The notes: a model not told the origin generated them from the sequence alone. A stretch of 64,000 bases of DNA from Sphaerotilus mobilis (GCF_004216565.1 NZ_SGWV01000009.1:434001-498000); one strand, 5' to 3'; positions 38,607 to 47,335 are shown, counted from the first letter of the stretch. Numbers and translations: made by a program.

Positions 38607-39467
38607 ATGTCCACCGACCTCCGCCCGCTGACCGCCGCCCTGCCCGACCTGGCGTCCTGGACCGCTGCCCTGCGCGACCGGCCCATCCCCCTGCTGGCCA
38701 GCAGCGCCGCCGCCCTGGCCGCGCTGGCCGAGGCCGAAGAGACCCATGGCAACGTCGACGCCCACCGCATCGACGTCGCGATCGACGACGACCCGCTGGC
38801 CACGCTCTGGGTGCTGGACCTCGCCGCCCGCCAGCGCCACGTCCGCCAAGTCACGCCGGCCGAAACCATCACGTCGGCGGTGATGATGCTGGGCATCGGC
38901 ACCTTCTTCCGCGCCAGCGCCGAGGCCCGCGTGGTCGAGGACCTGCTGGCCAACCAGCCCCAGGCCCGGGAAGGCCTGGCCGCCGTGCTGCGCCGGGCCC
39001 ACCGATCGGCCCGCTTCGCGCTCGGCTTTGGCATCCACCGCATGGAGTCCGACGTCACGCTGCTGCGCATCGCCGCGTTGCTGCATGACGTCACCGAGAT
39101 GCTGCTGTGGTGCCACGCCCCCGCCCTGATCGGCGAGGTCGCCGCCCGCCTGCACGCCGACCCGACGCTGCGCTCGGAGACCGCCCAGCGCGACGTCCTG
39201 CACGTCAGCCTGATCGACCTCGAGCAATCGCTGCTGCGCGCCTGGCACCTGCCCGAACGCCTGCTGCGCCTGACCGACGACCACGCCGAAGGCCTCGCCC
39301 TGGTCCAACCCCAGCGCCGCCTGGTCAAGCTCGCGGTCCAACTGGCCCGCCACACCCAATCCGGCTGGGACAACGCCGCCCTGCCCGACGACATCGAAGA
39401 ACTCTCACAGCTGCTCAACCTGTCGCCGATGGCGGTGCGGGGCTTGCTGGGGGAGCTGGACAGCTAG
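38607..39467 (+). CDS. HDOD-domain signalling protein
   Basis: 286 residues. An HDOD fold (HD-related, catalytically inert) spans about residues 25-220: IDVAIDDDPLATLWVLDLAA, then SAVMMLGIGTFF and RIAALLHDVTEMLLWCHAP. The sequence carries many polar residues and no output domain. HDOD proteins act in stress, motility and c-di-GMP-linked signalling; the specific role is unknown. Its TAG stop shares the palindrome CTAG with the stop of the convergent hydrolase. Confidence 0.8.
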   Translation: MSTDLRPLTAALPDLASWTAALRDRPIPLLASSAAALAALAEAEETHGNVDAHRIDVAIDDDPLATLWVLDLAARQRHVRQVTPAETITSAVMMLGIGTFFRASAEARVVEDLLANQPQAREGLAAVLRRAHRSARFALGFGIHRMESDVTLLRIAALLHDVTEMLLWCHAPALIGEVAARLHADPTLRSETAQRDVLHVSLIDLEQSLLRAWHLPERLLRLTDDHAEGLALVQPQRRLVKLAVQLARHTQSGWDNAALPDDIEELSQLLNLSPMAVRGLLGELDS

Positions 39468-40504
39468 GTCAACGGGCTTGCTGACGTTCGTCCGGTCGTC
39501 GTCCAACTGTCACCGGTCGCGTCAGCCAACAGCCGCTCCACCACCCCCCACACCCGCCCATCCCGCGACAACTCCAGATGCGCCAGGCCCGGCCAGTGCT
39601 GGACCTCGGCGGCGCCTTTGAGCACCGCGCGGGCGGGTGGGAAGACGACGTTGTCGCAGTGGCTGTGCACGCAGGTGAAACGCGCGCGCCAGGCGGCTGA
39701 CTCGCTGGCGGCGAGGGCTTGCAGCCAGGGGCTGTCGGGGGCCATCTGGCGGGCGTTGGGCGGGCCGAAGCCGCCGGAGAGCTGTGTCAGGCAGGTGCCG
39801 CGATGCGGGGTGCCCAAGGTCAGCACAAGGGGCATGGGCAGATCCGGCAGGTCGACGCCGGCGGCGCGTTGTGCCTCGCGCCAGCGCCACCAGGCACGCA
39901 CCGCCAGGCCACCCATGCTGTGGGCGACGATCAGCGGCATCCGGCCGGTCGAGGCCAGCAAGCGGGCCACGCCGGCTTCGACTTGCGGCGCATAGTTGTC
40001 GATGCCGGTCCAGGCCGGCTGCAGGTCGAGCGCGACATGCGGCAGACGCTTGTGCTCCAGCCAAGCCGGCCATTCCGGCCACCAGAAGCCGCGGTTGCAG
40101 TGGTAGCCGTGGACCAGCAGCACGCCGGTCTGACCCGGCTGACCCAGGCGATCCGGCGCCGACCGGCTGCGCCAGACCTGGCGCCAGCCGAACACGCGGG
40201 TCGCCAGCCAGGATTCACGCAGGCCGGCACGCAGCAGCATCGCTGCGGCGGGACGCGGGGCCGGGTCGTCGCGGTGCTGCAGCGCCACCGACACCATCTC
40301 GGTGGCGAAGGCCAGCACGGTCAGCAACAGGCCGCACCAGAAGGGCAGCAGCGCCAGCAGCAGGCGCGCCACGGGTGCGACGTCATCGGCGCCCTGCCAG
40401 AGCCAGGCTGCCAAGCCAAGCGCGGAGGCCAGGCCGATCAGCCAAGTTGTGCGCAGGCGCCAGATGGCGTCATCGGCCGTTCGTCCTTGCTGCGGTGCAC
40501 CCAT
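39464..40504 (-). CDS. Alpha/beta-hydrolase, lipase-like, with N-terminal membrane segments
   Basis: 346 residues. Two N-terminal hydrophobic helices (TTWLIGLASALGLAAWLW; LLLALLPFWCGLLLTVLAFA) anchor it in the membrane. The hydrolase domain shows the oxyanion strand GVLLVHGYHCNRGFWWPEW, the nucleophile elbow IVAHSMGGLAVRAW and LTLGTPHRGTCLTQL, similar to triacylglycerol lipases and Burkholderiales esterases. The catalytic histidine may be in GLAHLELSRDGR. The substrate is probably a lipid ester but unproven. Confidence 0.82.
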   Translation of the reverse strand: MGAPQQGRTADDAIWRLRTTWLIGLASALGLAAWLWQGADDVAPVARLLLALLPFWCGLLLTVLAFATEMVSVALQHRDDPAPRPAAAMLLRAGLRESWLATRVFGWRQVWRSRSAPDRLGQPGQTGVLLVHGYHCNRGFWWPEWPAWLEHKRLPHVALDLQPAWTGIDNYAPQVEAGVARLLASTGRMPLIVAHSMGGLAVRAWWRWREAQRAAGVDLPDLPMPLVLTLGTPHRGTCLTQLSGGFGPPNARQMAPDSPWLQALAASESAAWRARFTCVHSHCDNVVFPPARAVLKGAAEVQHWPGLAHLELSRDGRVWGVVERLLADATGDSWTTTGRTSASPLT

Positions 40505-40656
40505 CCAAGCTCCCGATCCGGTGGCCCTGACGAGGGGCCGACATGGTGCCGACCCCAGTGGGCCAGGGCGGCGCTCGCTGGCATCCTAGGTGCAGCTTGG
40601 GTTCATCTGGGCAACGCCGCCCGTAGCCCCGGCATTCCAACGTCTCGAGGAACACC

Positions 40657-42366
40657 ATGGACACGCGCAGCTCCCGCCCTTGGCTGGACCAATACCCCGA
40701 CGGCGTCGCCGCCGATCTCGGACCGGCCGCCTTTCCCAGCCTGGTCCACCTGCTGGAAGACGCTTTCGAACGCCATGCCCAGCGCGAGCAGTTGCTGTTC
40801 ATGGGTCATGCACTGCGCTTCGCGGAGGTCGAAGCGCAGTCGCGCGCGATCGGCGCCTGGCTGCAATCGCTGGGACTGGAACCGGGCGCGCGTGTCGCGC
40901 TGATGATGCCCAACGTGCCGCAGATGGTGATCTCGCTGGCGGCGGTGCTGCGCGCCGGTTATGTGGTCGTCAACGTCAACCCGCTCTACACGCCGCGCGA
41001 GCTGTCGCACCAGCTGGTCGACTCGGGTGCCGAGGCCATCGTCATCCTGGAGAACTTCGCCGCCACGCTGGCGCCGGTGATCGCCCAGACCCGCGTGCGC
41101 CATGTCCTGGTGACGCAGCTGGGCGACGCGCTGGCGCCGCTTAAGCGGCTGCTGGTCAACACGGTGGTGCGGCATGTCAAGAAGCTGATCCCGCCCTGGA
41201 CGCTGCCCGAGCGGGCCGGCCACACGCTGCGGCGCTGGCCCGAGGCCCTGAAGGCCGGCCAGGGCATGACGCTGCGCCGCGTGGCGCCGGGACCGGACGA
41301 TCTGGCCTTCTTGCAATACACCGGCGGCACCACGGGCGTATCCAAGGGCGCGATGCTGCGGCACCGCAACGTGGTCGCCAACATCGCCCAGTGCGAGAGC
41401 TGGTTCAGCCCGATCACCCGCCAGCATGGTGAGCAGATGACCGGCGTCTGTGCCCTGCCGCTCTATCACATCTTCGCGCTGACGATCTGCTTCATGCTGG
41501 GCTCGCGGCTGGGCCAGCGCATGGTGCTGGTGCCCAATGCGCGCGACATCGCCGGCACGATCAAGACGCTGGCCAGCGTGCGCTTCCACCTCTTCCCGGC
41601 CGTCAACACGCTCTACAACGCGCTGCTCGATCACCCGGACATCAAGACGGTGGACTTCTCGGCGCTGGCCATCTCGATGGGCGGTGGCATGGCGGTGCAA
41701 CAGGCCACCGCGCAGCGCTGGCTGGCGCTGACGGGTTGTCCGATCGTCGAGGGCTACGGCCTGTCGGAGACATCGCCGGTGGCCTGCGCCAACCGGGTCG
41801 ACGTGAAGGCGTACACCGGCGCTATCGGCTATCCGATGCCGTCCACCGAGATCGCCATCCGCGACGACGACGGCCGTGACCTGCCGATCGGCGAGGCCGG
41901 CGAGATCTGCATCCGCGGACCGCAGGTGATGTCGGGCTACTGGCAACGGCCAGACGAGACCGCGCTGGTGCTGGACGCCGAGGGCTGGTTCCGCAGCGGC
42001 GACATCGGCACGATGGATGCGACCGGCCAGGTCCGCATCGTCGACCGCAAAAAGGACATGATCCTGGTCTCCGGCTTCAACGTGTACCCGACCGAGATCG
42101 AGCAGGTCGTCAGCCTGATGCCGGGCGTGGCCGAGTGCGCGGCGGTCGGCATGCCCGATGAGCGCACCGGCGAGGCGGTCCGGCTGTGCATCGTCCGGCG
42201 TGATCCGCAGCTCAGCGCCGAGGACGTCGCCGCCTGGTGCCGCCAGCAGCTGACCGCCTACAAGCGGCCGCATGTGATCGAGTTCCACACCACGCTGCCC
42301 AAGACCAACGTCGGCAAGATCCTGCGCCGCGAACTGCGCGACGCACCGCCTGCCAAGGCGGGCTGA
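40657..42366 (+). CDS. fadD: Long-chain fatty-acid--CoA ligase (FadD)
   Basis: 569-residue AMP-forming acyl-CoA synthetase. P-loop QYTGGTTGVSKGAM, then the A5-type motif GYGLSETSPV, WFRSGDIGTMD, the linker DRKKDMILVSGFNVYPTEIE (a FadD signature), and the C-terminal lysine in PKTNVGKILRREL. Length is typical (550-570). It activates fatty acids for beta-oxidation at the inner membrane. AGGAACACC precedes ATG 40657. The 469-bp stretch after it is unusual (see origin-like entry). Confidence 0.93.
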   Translation: MDTRSSRPWLDQYPDGVAADLGPAAFPSLVHLLEDAFERHAQREQLLFMGHALRFAEVEAQSRAIGAWLQSLGLEPGARVALMMPNVPQMVISLAAVLRAGYVVVNVNPLYTPRELSHQLVDSGAEAIVILENFAATLAPVIAQTRVRHVLVTQLGDALAPLKRLLVNTVVRHVKKLIPPWTLPERAGHTLRRWPEALKAGQGMTLRRVAPGPDDLAFLQYTGGTTGVSKGAMLRHRNVVANIAQCESWFSPITRQHGEQMTGVCALPLYHIFALTICFMLGSRLGQRMVLVPNARDIAGTIKTLASVRFHLFPAVNTLYNALLDHPDIKTVDFSALAISMGGGMAVQQATAQRWLALTGCPIVEGYGLSETSPVACANRVDVKAYTGAIGYPMPSTEIAIRDDDGRDLPIGEAGEICIRGPQVMSGYWQRPDETALVLDAEGWFRSGDIGTMDATGQVRIVDRKKDMILVSGFNVYPTEIEQVVSLMPGVAECAAVGMPDERTGEAVRLCIVRRDPQLSAEDVAAWCRQQLTAYKRPHVIEFHTTLPKTNVGKILRRELRDAPPAKAG

Positions 42367-42835
42367 AGGACCAGAGCTGCCTGAACTTGCCTGAACTTGC
42401 CCGAATTTGTCCACATCTTGCCCACAGCGATCCGCGTCGCGAGGACAAGCCTGTGGGCAAGTCCGGCACGGTTCGGGATGAATCCACAGGTCCGGCGCCG
42501 TCCGTCAAGTTGTTGTCACCTTGCCCCTGTGCTTCCAGGGCCCCGGCCCACAGGCTTGTGGGCCTTGCAAGTCCTTGATCGAAAAGGGCTTTTCGGGCTT
42601 GTCCACAGAAGATGGGCGCCTCTATTACGACTACTACCCTGAAAATTTTCAAAAACAGCCGATGAATACAGGGGACAACGCCGGCCCTGCGGGGCCTGCG
42701 GCGTGAGGACCTCACGGGTCGATGTTGCGGTGCAACAAGGAAGTTCCTGACGGCCCTGGCGGGACCGCCCGCCTGACACCGTGCTGACCTATCCTGAGCC
42801 ACATCTGTTCACTTCCTGCCGTCCGGACCCCGCCC
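42367..42835. other. Origin-like intergenic region: direct repeats, DnaA-box-like 9-mers and an unwinding-module arrangement
   Basis: The longest non-coding stretch in the window. Tandem 10-mers CTGAACTTGC at 42381 and 42391. DnaA-box-like 9-mers: TTGTCCACA at 42407-42415 and 42599-42607 (8/9 to TTATCCACA), TTGCCCACA at 42418-42426 and on the minus strand at 42452-42460 (7/9), GAATCCACA at 42480-42488 (7/9). Perfect inverted repeats: GGCCCACA/TGTGGGCC (42545-42564) and CGAAAAG/CTTTTCG (42580-42595). Right of the last box comes GGGCGCC (42614-42620), then triplets CTA TTA CGA CTA CTA (42622-42636), then AT-rich GAAAATTTTCAAAAAC (42641-42656). No dnaA, parAB or rep gene is nearby. Could be a replication origin, a DnaA-binding reservoir or a regulatory region. 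Confidence 0.55.
42599..42656 (+). other. Candidate basal origin-unwinding element (DnaA box, GC cluster, DnaA-trio, AT-rich)
   Basis: Order: DnaA-box-like TTGTCCACA (42599-42607), GC cluster (42614-42620), five CTA-type triplets (42622-42636, i.e. 3'-GAT-5' repeats on the other strand; four fit [G/A]A[T/A], the third, GCT, does not), then an AT-rich palindromic stretch. This order and strand sense are those described for bacterial DnaA-trio elements. Confidence 0.5.
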
Positions 42836-45520
42836 GTGGACCGTCACTTCCTGCATCCCCTGTTTCTGCCTTCCAGCCTGGTCGTCTTCACCGGCGGCGA
42901 GGATCCCGACACGCTGACGCACGGCCCCGCACGGGTCCTGTTGAAGGCCTTGAAGGCGCAGCCTTTCGAAGGCCGCGTCACCCACCTCGACACCGAGATG
43001 ACCGGCACGCTCGGTGATCTGGCGATCACGCGGGCGGACCTGGCGCTGATCGCGCTGCCCCACGAGCGCATCGCCGCCGCACTGGAGATCGCCGGGCGCA
43101 TCCGCTGCCGCGCCGCGCTGGTGCTGTCGAGCAACCTGCCGCAGTCCTCGTGTCAGGAACTGCACGAGATCGCCCGGCGTCATGACCTGCACCTGCTGGG
43201 TCCAAACAGCCTGGGCTTCCAGCGCCCGCACGAGAAGCTCAACGCCAGCCTGGCCGGCCGGCTGGCGGCGCCCGGACCGCTGGCGCTGGTGTCGCAGTCC
43301 GGCGCGCTGACCGCGTCGATGCTGGACTGGGCCGCGCGCAACGGCGTGGGCTTCTCCAACGTCATCTCGCTGGGCGCCAACACCGCCGTCGACCTGCCGC
43401 AGGTGCTGGACTTCCTGGCCCATGACGCGGCCACACAAAGCATCCTCGTCTACCTGGAAGGCATCCAGAACGCACGCCGCTTCATGAGCACGCTGCGCGC
43501 GGCCGCCTACGCCAAGCCAGTGGTCGTGATGAAGGCCGGCCGCAAGCCGGCGGGCAGCCGCGTCGCGCTGACGCACTCGGCGGCCATCGTGGGGTCGGAC
43601 GATGTCTTCGAGGCCGCCTTGCGACGCGCTGGCGTGGTGCGGGTGCGGACCTTCACGCAGATGTTCTCGGCGGCCAAGTGCCTGGCCTCACGTTACCGGC
43701 CGACCGGCCGGGGCCTGGCCATCATCACCAACGGCGGCGGCCCGGCCGTGCTGGCCGCCGACCATGCCAACGAGATGGGTCTGAACGTGGTCACGCTGGG
43801 CCAGACGCTGCGCGACGAGCTGGCGCCCAGCCTGCCCGCAGGCGCGACGCTGGACGGCGTGATCGACCTGAGCGAGGAAGCCGGCCCCGAGCACTACCGC
43901 GCCGCCTTGCTGGCCTGTGCCCGCGATCCAGCGGTCAACGGCCTGCTGGTGCTGCACGCCCCCAAGCCCGAAGGCGACCCAGACGCGATCGCGCAGGTGG
44001 TCTGCGAGACCTTGTCGCGTGTGGCCAAGCCGGTGCTGACCAGCTGGATGGGCGAGGAAAGCGTGCGCGATGCGCGCATCCTGCTCAACGACCGCTCGAT
44101 CCCGACCTTCCGCACGCCAGAGTCGGCCGTCGACGCCTTCCACAACATCGCCAGCTTCTATCAAAACCAGCAGCTGCTGCAGCAGACGCCGCCGCCGCTG
44201 TCCAGCCTGCTGGTGCCCGACGCGGAAGGCGCCCGGCTGCTGATCGAGGGTGTGCTGGCCGAGCGCCGCAAGGTCCTGACGGAGATGGAATCGAAGGCGC
44301 TGCTGGCGGCCTTCCACATCCCCGTCACCCGCACGATGCGGGCCCGCGATGCCAACGAGGCCATGCTGATCGCCAGCCAGCTGGGCTACCCAGTGGCGCT
44401 GAAGATCGACTCGCCCGACATCAGCCACAAGTCCGATGTCAACGGCGTGATCCTCAACCTGCGCAGCGCCAGCGCCGTGCGCGACGCCTGCCAGGACATG
44501 CTCTCGACGGTGGCCCGGGCGCTGCCGCAGGCGCGCATCCACGGCGTCACCGTGCAGCCCATGAGCGGCAAGCGCCATGGCCGCGAGGTCTACATCGGCA
44601 TGACCACCGACGACCCCTTCGGCCCGGTCATCACCTTCGGCGCCGGCGGCACCATGATCGAGCTGATCGCCGACCGGTCGATGGAGCTGCCGCCGCTCAA
44701 CCAGTTCCTGGCGCACCGGCTGATCGAACGTTCACGCATCGCCGAGATGCTGGGTGCCTGGCGCGGCCTGCCGGCGGTCCAGGCCGACGCGATCGAGCAG
44801 GTCCTGCTGCGGGTCTCGGAGATGGTCTGTGCGCTGCCGCAGCTGCGTGAGATGGACATCAACCCGCTGATCGTCGACGAGGACGGCGTGGTCGCGGTCG
44901 ACGCGCGCATCGTCATCGAACACACCGCCAGCGCGATGCACGGCTACGACCACCTGGCCATCCTGCCCTACCCGGCCAGCCAGGAACGCGAGTGGCCGAT
45001 GAAGGGCGGCGACCTCTACACGATCCGGCCGATCCGGCCCGACGATGCCGACATGCTGCAGGCCTTCACCCGCAACCTGTCCGAGGAAAGCCGCTACTTC
45101 CGCTTCGCCAGCGCCATGCACGAGCTGCCGGCCCGCATGCTGGCGCGCTACACGCTGATCGACTACGACCGGGAAATGGCGCTGGTCGCCGTGCATGTCG
45201 ACAAGATCCCCGACGACAGCGCGGAGGGCGGCGTGCGCGAGGTGCGCCAGATCATCGGCGTGTCGCGCTACATCACCAACCCGGACCAGACCAGCTGCGA
45301 GTTCTCGCTGGTGGTGTCGGACGCCTACAAGGGCCAGGGCCTGGGATCGCGGCTGATGCTCAGCATCATCGAGGTGGCGCGCAGCCGTGGCCTGTCGGAG
45401 ATCGACGGCCTGGTGCTGGCCAACAACCCGAACATGCTGCGCCTGATGCGTGGCCTGGGCTTTCGCGTGGCCAGCTTTGCGGAAGATCCGGAGTTCAAGC
45501 TGGTCAGCAAGCCGCTTTGA
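42836..45520 (+). CDS. Acyl-CoA synthetase (NDP-forming)-like protein fused to GNAT acetyltransferase
   Basis: 894 residues, GTG start. About residues 1-460 resemble the alpha part of ADP-forming acetyl-CoA synthetase (CoA-binding and succinyl-CoA-ligase-like domains); about 480-705 form an ATP-grasp domain (ALKIDSPDISHKSDVNGVIL, FGAGGTMIELIADRSMELPP, EMDINPLIVDEDGVVAVDAR). About 730-894 is a GNAT domain with the acetyl-CoA loop GQGLGSRL. This is the architecture of protein lysine acetyltransferases of the PatZ/Pka type, which silence acetyl-CoA synthetase. The loop that holds the phosphohistidine in true ligases reads ALTHSAAIVG and keeps a histidine (H247), so ligase activity is not excluded. 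Next to fadD and the origin-like region. Confidence 0.88.
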   Translation: MDRHFLHPLFLPSSLVVFTGGEDPDTLTHGPARVLLKALKAQPFEGRVTHLDTEMTGTLGDLAITRADLALIALPHERIAAALEIAGRIRCRAALVLSSNLPQSSCQELHEIARRHDLHLLGPNSLGFQRPHEKLNASLAGRLAAPGPLALVSQSGALTASMLDWAARNGVGFSNVISLGANTAVDLPQVLDFLAHDAATQSILVYLEGIQNARRFMSTLRAAAYAKPVVVMKAGRKPAGSRVALTHSAAIVGSDDVFEAALRRAGVVRVRTFTQMFSAAKCLASRYRPTGRGLAIITNGGGPAVLAADHANEMGLNVVTLGQTLRDELAPSLPAGATLDGVIDLSEEAGPEHYRAALLACARDPAVNGLLVLHAPKPEGDPDAIAQVVCETLSRVAKPVLTSWMGEESVRDARILLNDRSIPTFRTPESAVDAFHNIASFYQNQQLLQQTPPPLSSLLVPDAEGARLLIEGVLAERRKVLTEMESKALLAAFHIPVTRTMRARDANEAMLIASQLGYPVALKIDSPDISHKSDVNGVILNLRSASAVRDACQDMLSTVARALPQARIHGVTVQPMSGKRHGREVYIGMTTDDPFGPVITFGAGGTMIELIADRSMELPPLNQFLAHRLIERSRIAEMLGAWRGLPAVQADAIEQVLLRVSEMVCALPQLREMDINPLIVDEDGVVAVDARIVIEHTASAMHGYDHLAILPYPASQEREWPMKGGDLYTIRPIRPDDADMLQAFTRNLSEESRYFRFASAMHELPARMLARYTLIDYDREMALVAVHVDKIPDDSAEGGVREVRQIIGVSRYITNPDQTSCEFSLVVSDAYKGQGLGSRLMLSIIEVARSRGLSEIDGLVLANNPNMLRLMRGLGFRVASFAEDPEFKLVSKPL

Positions 45521-45536
45521 TGCGGGCGGCTTTTCA

Positions 45537-45570
45537 GGCTGACCTCAGGCCGACCTGAGGCTGACCTCAG
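45537..45570. repeat. 12-bp direct repeats between convergent genes
   Basis: GGCTGACCTCAG occurs at 45537-45548 and 45559-45570 (22-bp period) with CCGACCTGAGG between them, so neighbouring units can also form CCTCAGG/CCTGAGG hairpins. A second pair, CCAGCATCAA, follows at 45572 and 45583. Possibly a bidirectional termination region. Confidence 0.6.
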
Positions 45571-45588
45571 TCCAGCATCAACCCAGCA

Positions 45589-45783
45589 TCAATCCGATGT
45601 GGGCTGGATCGGGATGACCCGCTGCGCCTGACGGCCTTCCCAGGCCTTCAGCGCCGCCTTCCAGGCCAGCCAGTCGGCCCGCCAGGTGTCCAGGACGCAG
45701 GGGTCGCAGCCGCTGTCGCAGCAGGCGCCTTCGGGCAGCGGCTCAGGTTCGAGCGGGCGCGGGTCTTCGGCGATCCCGTTCAT
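45589..45783 (-). CDS. Oxidoreductase-like-domain small protein
   Basis: 64 residues. After a proline-rich start it has the cysteine cluster ACCDSGCDPCVLDTWRADWL, the signature of the small oxidoreductase-like (N-terminal) family, probably metal- or Fe-S-binding. Function unknown. The start is either ATG 45783 (chosen) or GTG 45792, which overlaps the psd stop (GTGA). Follows psd on the same strand. Confidence 0.65.
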   Translation of the reverse strand: MNGIAEDPRPLEPEPLPEGACCDSGCDPCVLDTWRADWLAWKAALKAWEGRQAQRVIPIQPTSD

Positions 45784-45788
45784 CGACG

Positions 45789-46649
45789 TCACAGGCTGGC
45801 CATCGCCTCGCCGAGGCGGATCGCGCGGGTCGGCGCCCAGGCGGGGTTGAAGCGCAAGGGGCCGGCCGGGAACAGCATCACCACGGTCGATCCAAGCAGG
45901 AAGCGGCCCATCTCCTCGCCCTTCTTCAGCATGACGGCGCTGCTGCCGCTGGCCTCGTAGGTCCAGGTCCGCAGGTGACCGGGACGCGGCGGGTTGACCA
46001 GGCCGTGCCAGACGGTCGCCATGCTGCCGACGATGGTCGCGCCCACCAGCACCAGCACGAAGGGGCCGTGCGGGCCCTCGAAGAAGCAGACCACCCGTTC
46101 GTTGCGCGCAAACAGGCCGGGCACGCCGCGTGCGGTCGTCGGGTTGACCGAAAACAGCGCGCCGGGCACGTGCGTCATGCGCGTCAGCCGGCCGTCGCAG
46201 GGCATGTGGATGCGGTGGTAGTCGCGCGGGCTCAGGTAGAGCGTGGCGAAGTGGCCGCCAGCGAACGGCAGCGCCTGGAAGGGGTCGCCGCCCAGCAGCG
46301 CGGTGGTGCTGTACTGGTGACCCTTGGCCTGGAAGATCTGGTCACCGGCGTTGCCGGTGAGGCGTCCGAACTGGCTGATGGCGCCGTCGACCGGGCAGAT
46401 CAGATCGGCATCGGCCAGTGGCCGGGCATCGGGCCGCAGCGCGCGGGTGAAGAAGTCGTTGAAGCTGGCGTAGTGGCCGATGTCCGGGTCTGCCGCCTCG
46501 GCCATGTTGACCCCGTAGCGGGCCACGAAGCGGCGGATCACCCAGGTCGTCAGGCCGCCAGCGCGGGCCGAGGCGAAGCGTCCGGCCAGGGCCGTCAGGG
46601 CTTGTTTCGGCAGGAGGTACTGCGGCAGGACGGCAAGGCGATCGGACAC
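45789..46649 (-). CDS. psd: Phosphatidylserine decarboxylase (Psd)
   Basis: 286 residues from a GTG start (MSDRLAVLPQYLLPKQALTA). The proenzyme self-cleaves at the LGST motif (L252-T255, serine 254) to form the pyruvoyl cofactor. Other conserved parts: FNDFFTRALRPDARPL, CPVDGAISQFG, YLSPRDYHRIHMPCDG and TVWHGLVNPPRPG. It converts phosphatidylserine to phosphatidylethanolamine at the inner membrane. Length is normal (280-320). LGST with threonine after serine is a known variant of LGSS. Confidence 0.95.
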   Translation of the reverse strand: MSDRLAVLPQYLLPKQALTALAGRFASARAGGLTTWVIRRFVARYGVNMAEAADPDIGHYASFNDFFTRALRPDARPLADADLICPVDGAISQFGRLTGNAGDQIFQAKGHQYSTTALLGGDPFQALPFAGGHFATLYLSPRDYHRIHMPCDGRLTRMTHVPGALFSVNPTTARGVPGLFARNERVVCFFEGPHGPFVLVLVGATIVGSMATVWHGLVNPPRPGHLRTWTYEASGSSAVMLKKGEEMGRFLLGSTVVMLFPAGPLRFNPAWAPTRAIRLGEAMASL

Positions 46650-46738
46650 GGCAGGCACCGGTGGTGGACAAACGGGCCGCAGTGTATCGGCGCCACCTTG
46701 CGGGTCCTGACCCCCGGACGTGCCCGGATGCAACCGTT

Positions 46739-47182
46739 TCAGGTGCCCGCTGCAGCCTTGCCGGCGCAGCCGATCGGGTGGTCGTGACGCAGATAGAGAT
46801 CGGTGTCGGGCAAGGCGGCGCGCAGGGCCTCGAAGGCCCGTTCGGCCAGCACATGGGCGTCCACGCACCGGCCTTGTCCCATGCGCAGCGTGAGCGTGGC
46901 CTCGTCGCCCGCGATGTCGATGGCCTGGACACGACCGCTTGCGACGATGTCTTGAGGCTCGCGCAGTTCCTGCACGCCACGCAGGGCGGCCACCACCGCT
47001 TCAAGGTGGGCCACCGGACCGGACAGCCGCAGCTGCGCCGGTTCGTCCTGGTGGGATGACGGCAGGTTCGCGCACGGTCCGCAGGCCGTGTCGGTCGCCA
47101 CGGCTGCGTCGGCCGTGGCGGGGGCGGCCTGCAGCCAGATCGTCGGGTTCGTGGGACGGGCGTGGCGGGTGTCGGAGTCCAT
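46739..47182 (-). CDS. MIP18/DUF59-like protein, paralogue 2
   Basis: 147 residues. After a 50-residue variable N-terminus comes a DUF59-like core: [20 protein letters not shown], then [20 protein letters not shown] and [17 protein letters not shown]. It aligns over its whole core with the protein encoded 154 bp upstream (47336-47755), including the shared ALPDTD(L/I)Y(L/V)RHD segment. The cysteine position that is CPLC in the paralogue is GRCVD here, so one cysteine is lost. DUF59 proteins help assemble Fe-S clusters. Function uncertain. Confidence 0.6.
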   Translation of the reverse strand: MDSDTRHARPTNPTIWLQAAPATADAAVATDTACGPCANLPSSHQDEPAQLRLSGPVAHLEAVVAALRGVQELREPQDIVASGRVQAIDIAGDEATLTLRMGQGRCVDAHVLAERAFEALRAALPDTDLYLRHDHPIGCAGKAAAGT

Positions 47183-47335
47183 GGGTGAGATCCTGCGCCC
47201 GGGTGGGCTCGACGAAGTTGAGCGAAGTCAAGCTTGACACGCCCGGCCGTGAAAGTCGACGCCTGTTGCGCTGCTGCATCCGAGGCGGTGCGGGTCCGGC
47301 CCGACCCCTGGATCGTGGGGTCGACCGGCGCCGGT

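Noticed and set aside
42521-42706. 61-codon open frame (TTG start) inside the origin-like region
   Set aside because: No Shine-Dalgarno, no recognisable family, and its bases are explained by the triplets, hairpins and DnaA-box-like 9-mers.
47205-47245. REP-like sequence (CTCGACGAAGTTGAGCGAAG) between the MIP18-like genes
   Set aside because: Only one copy seen in the window and the palindrome is imperfect, so a repeat family cannot be claimed.
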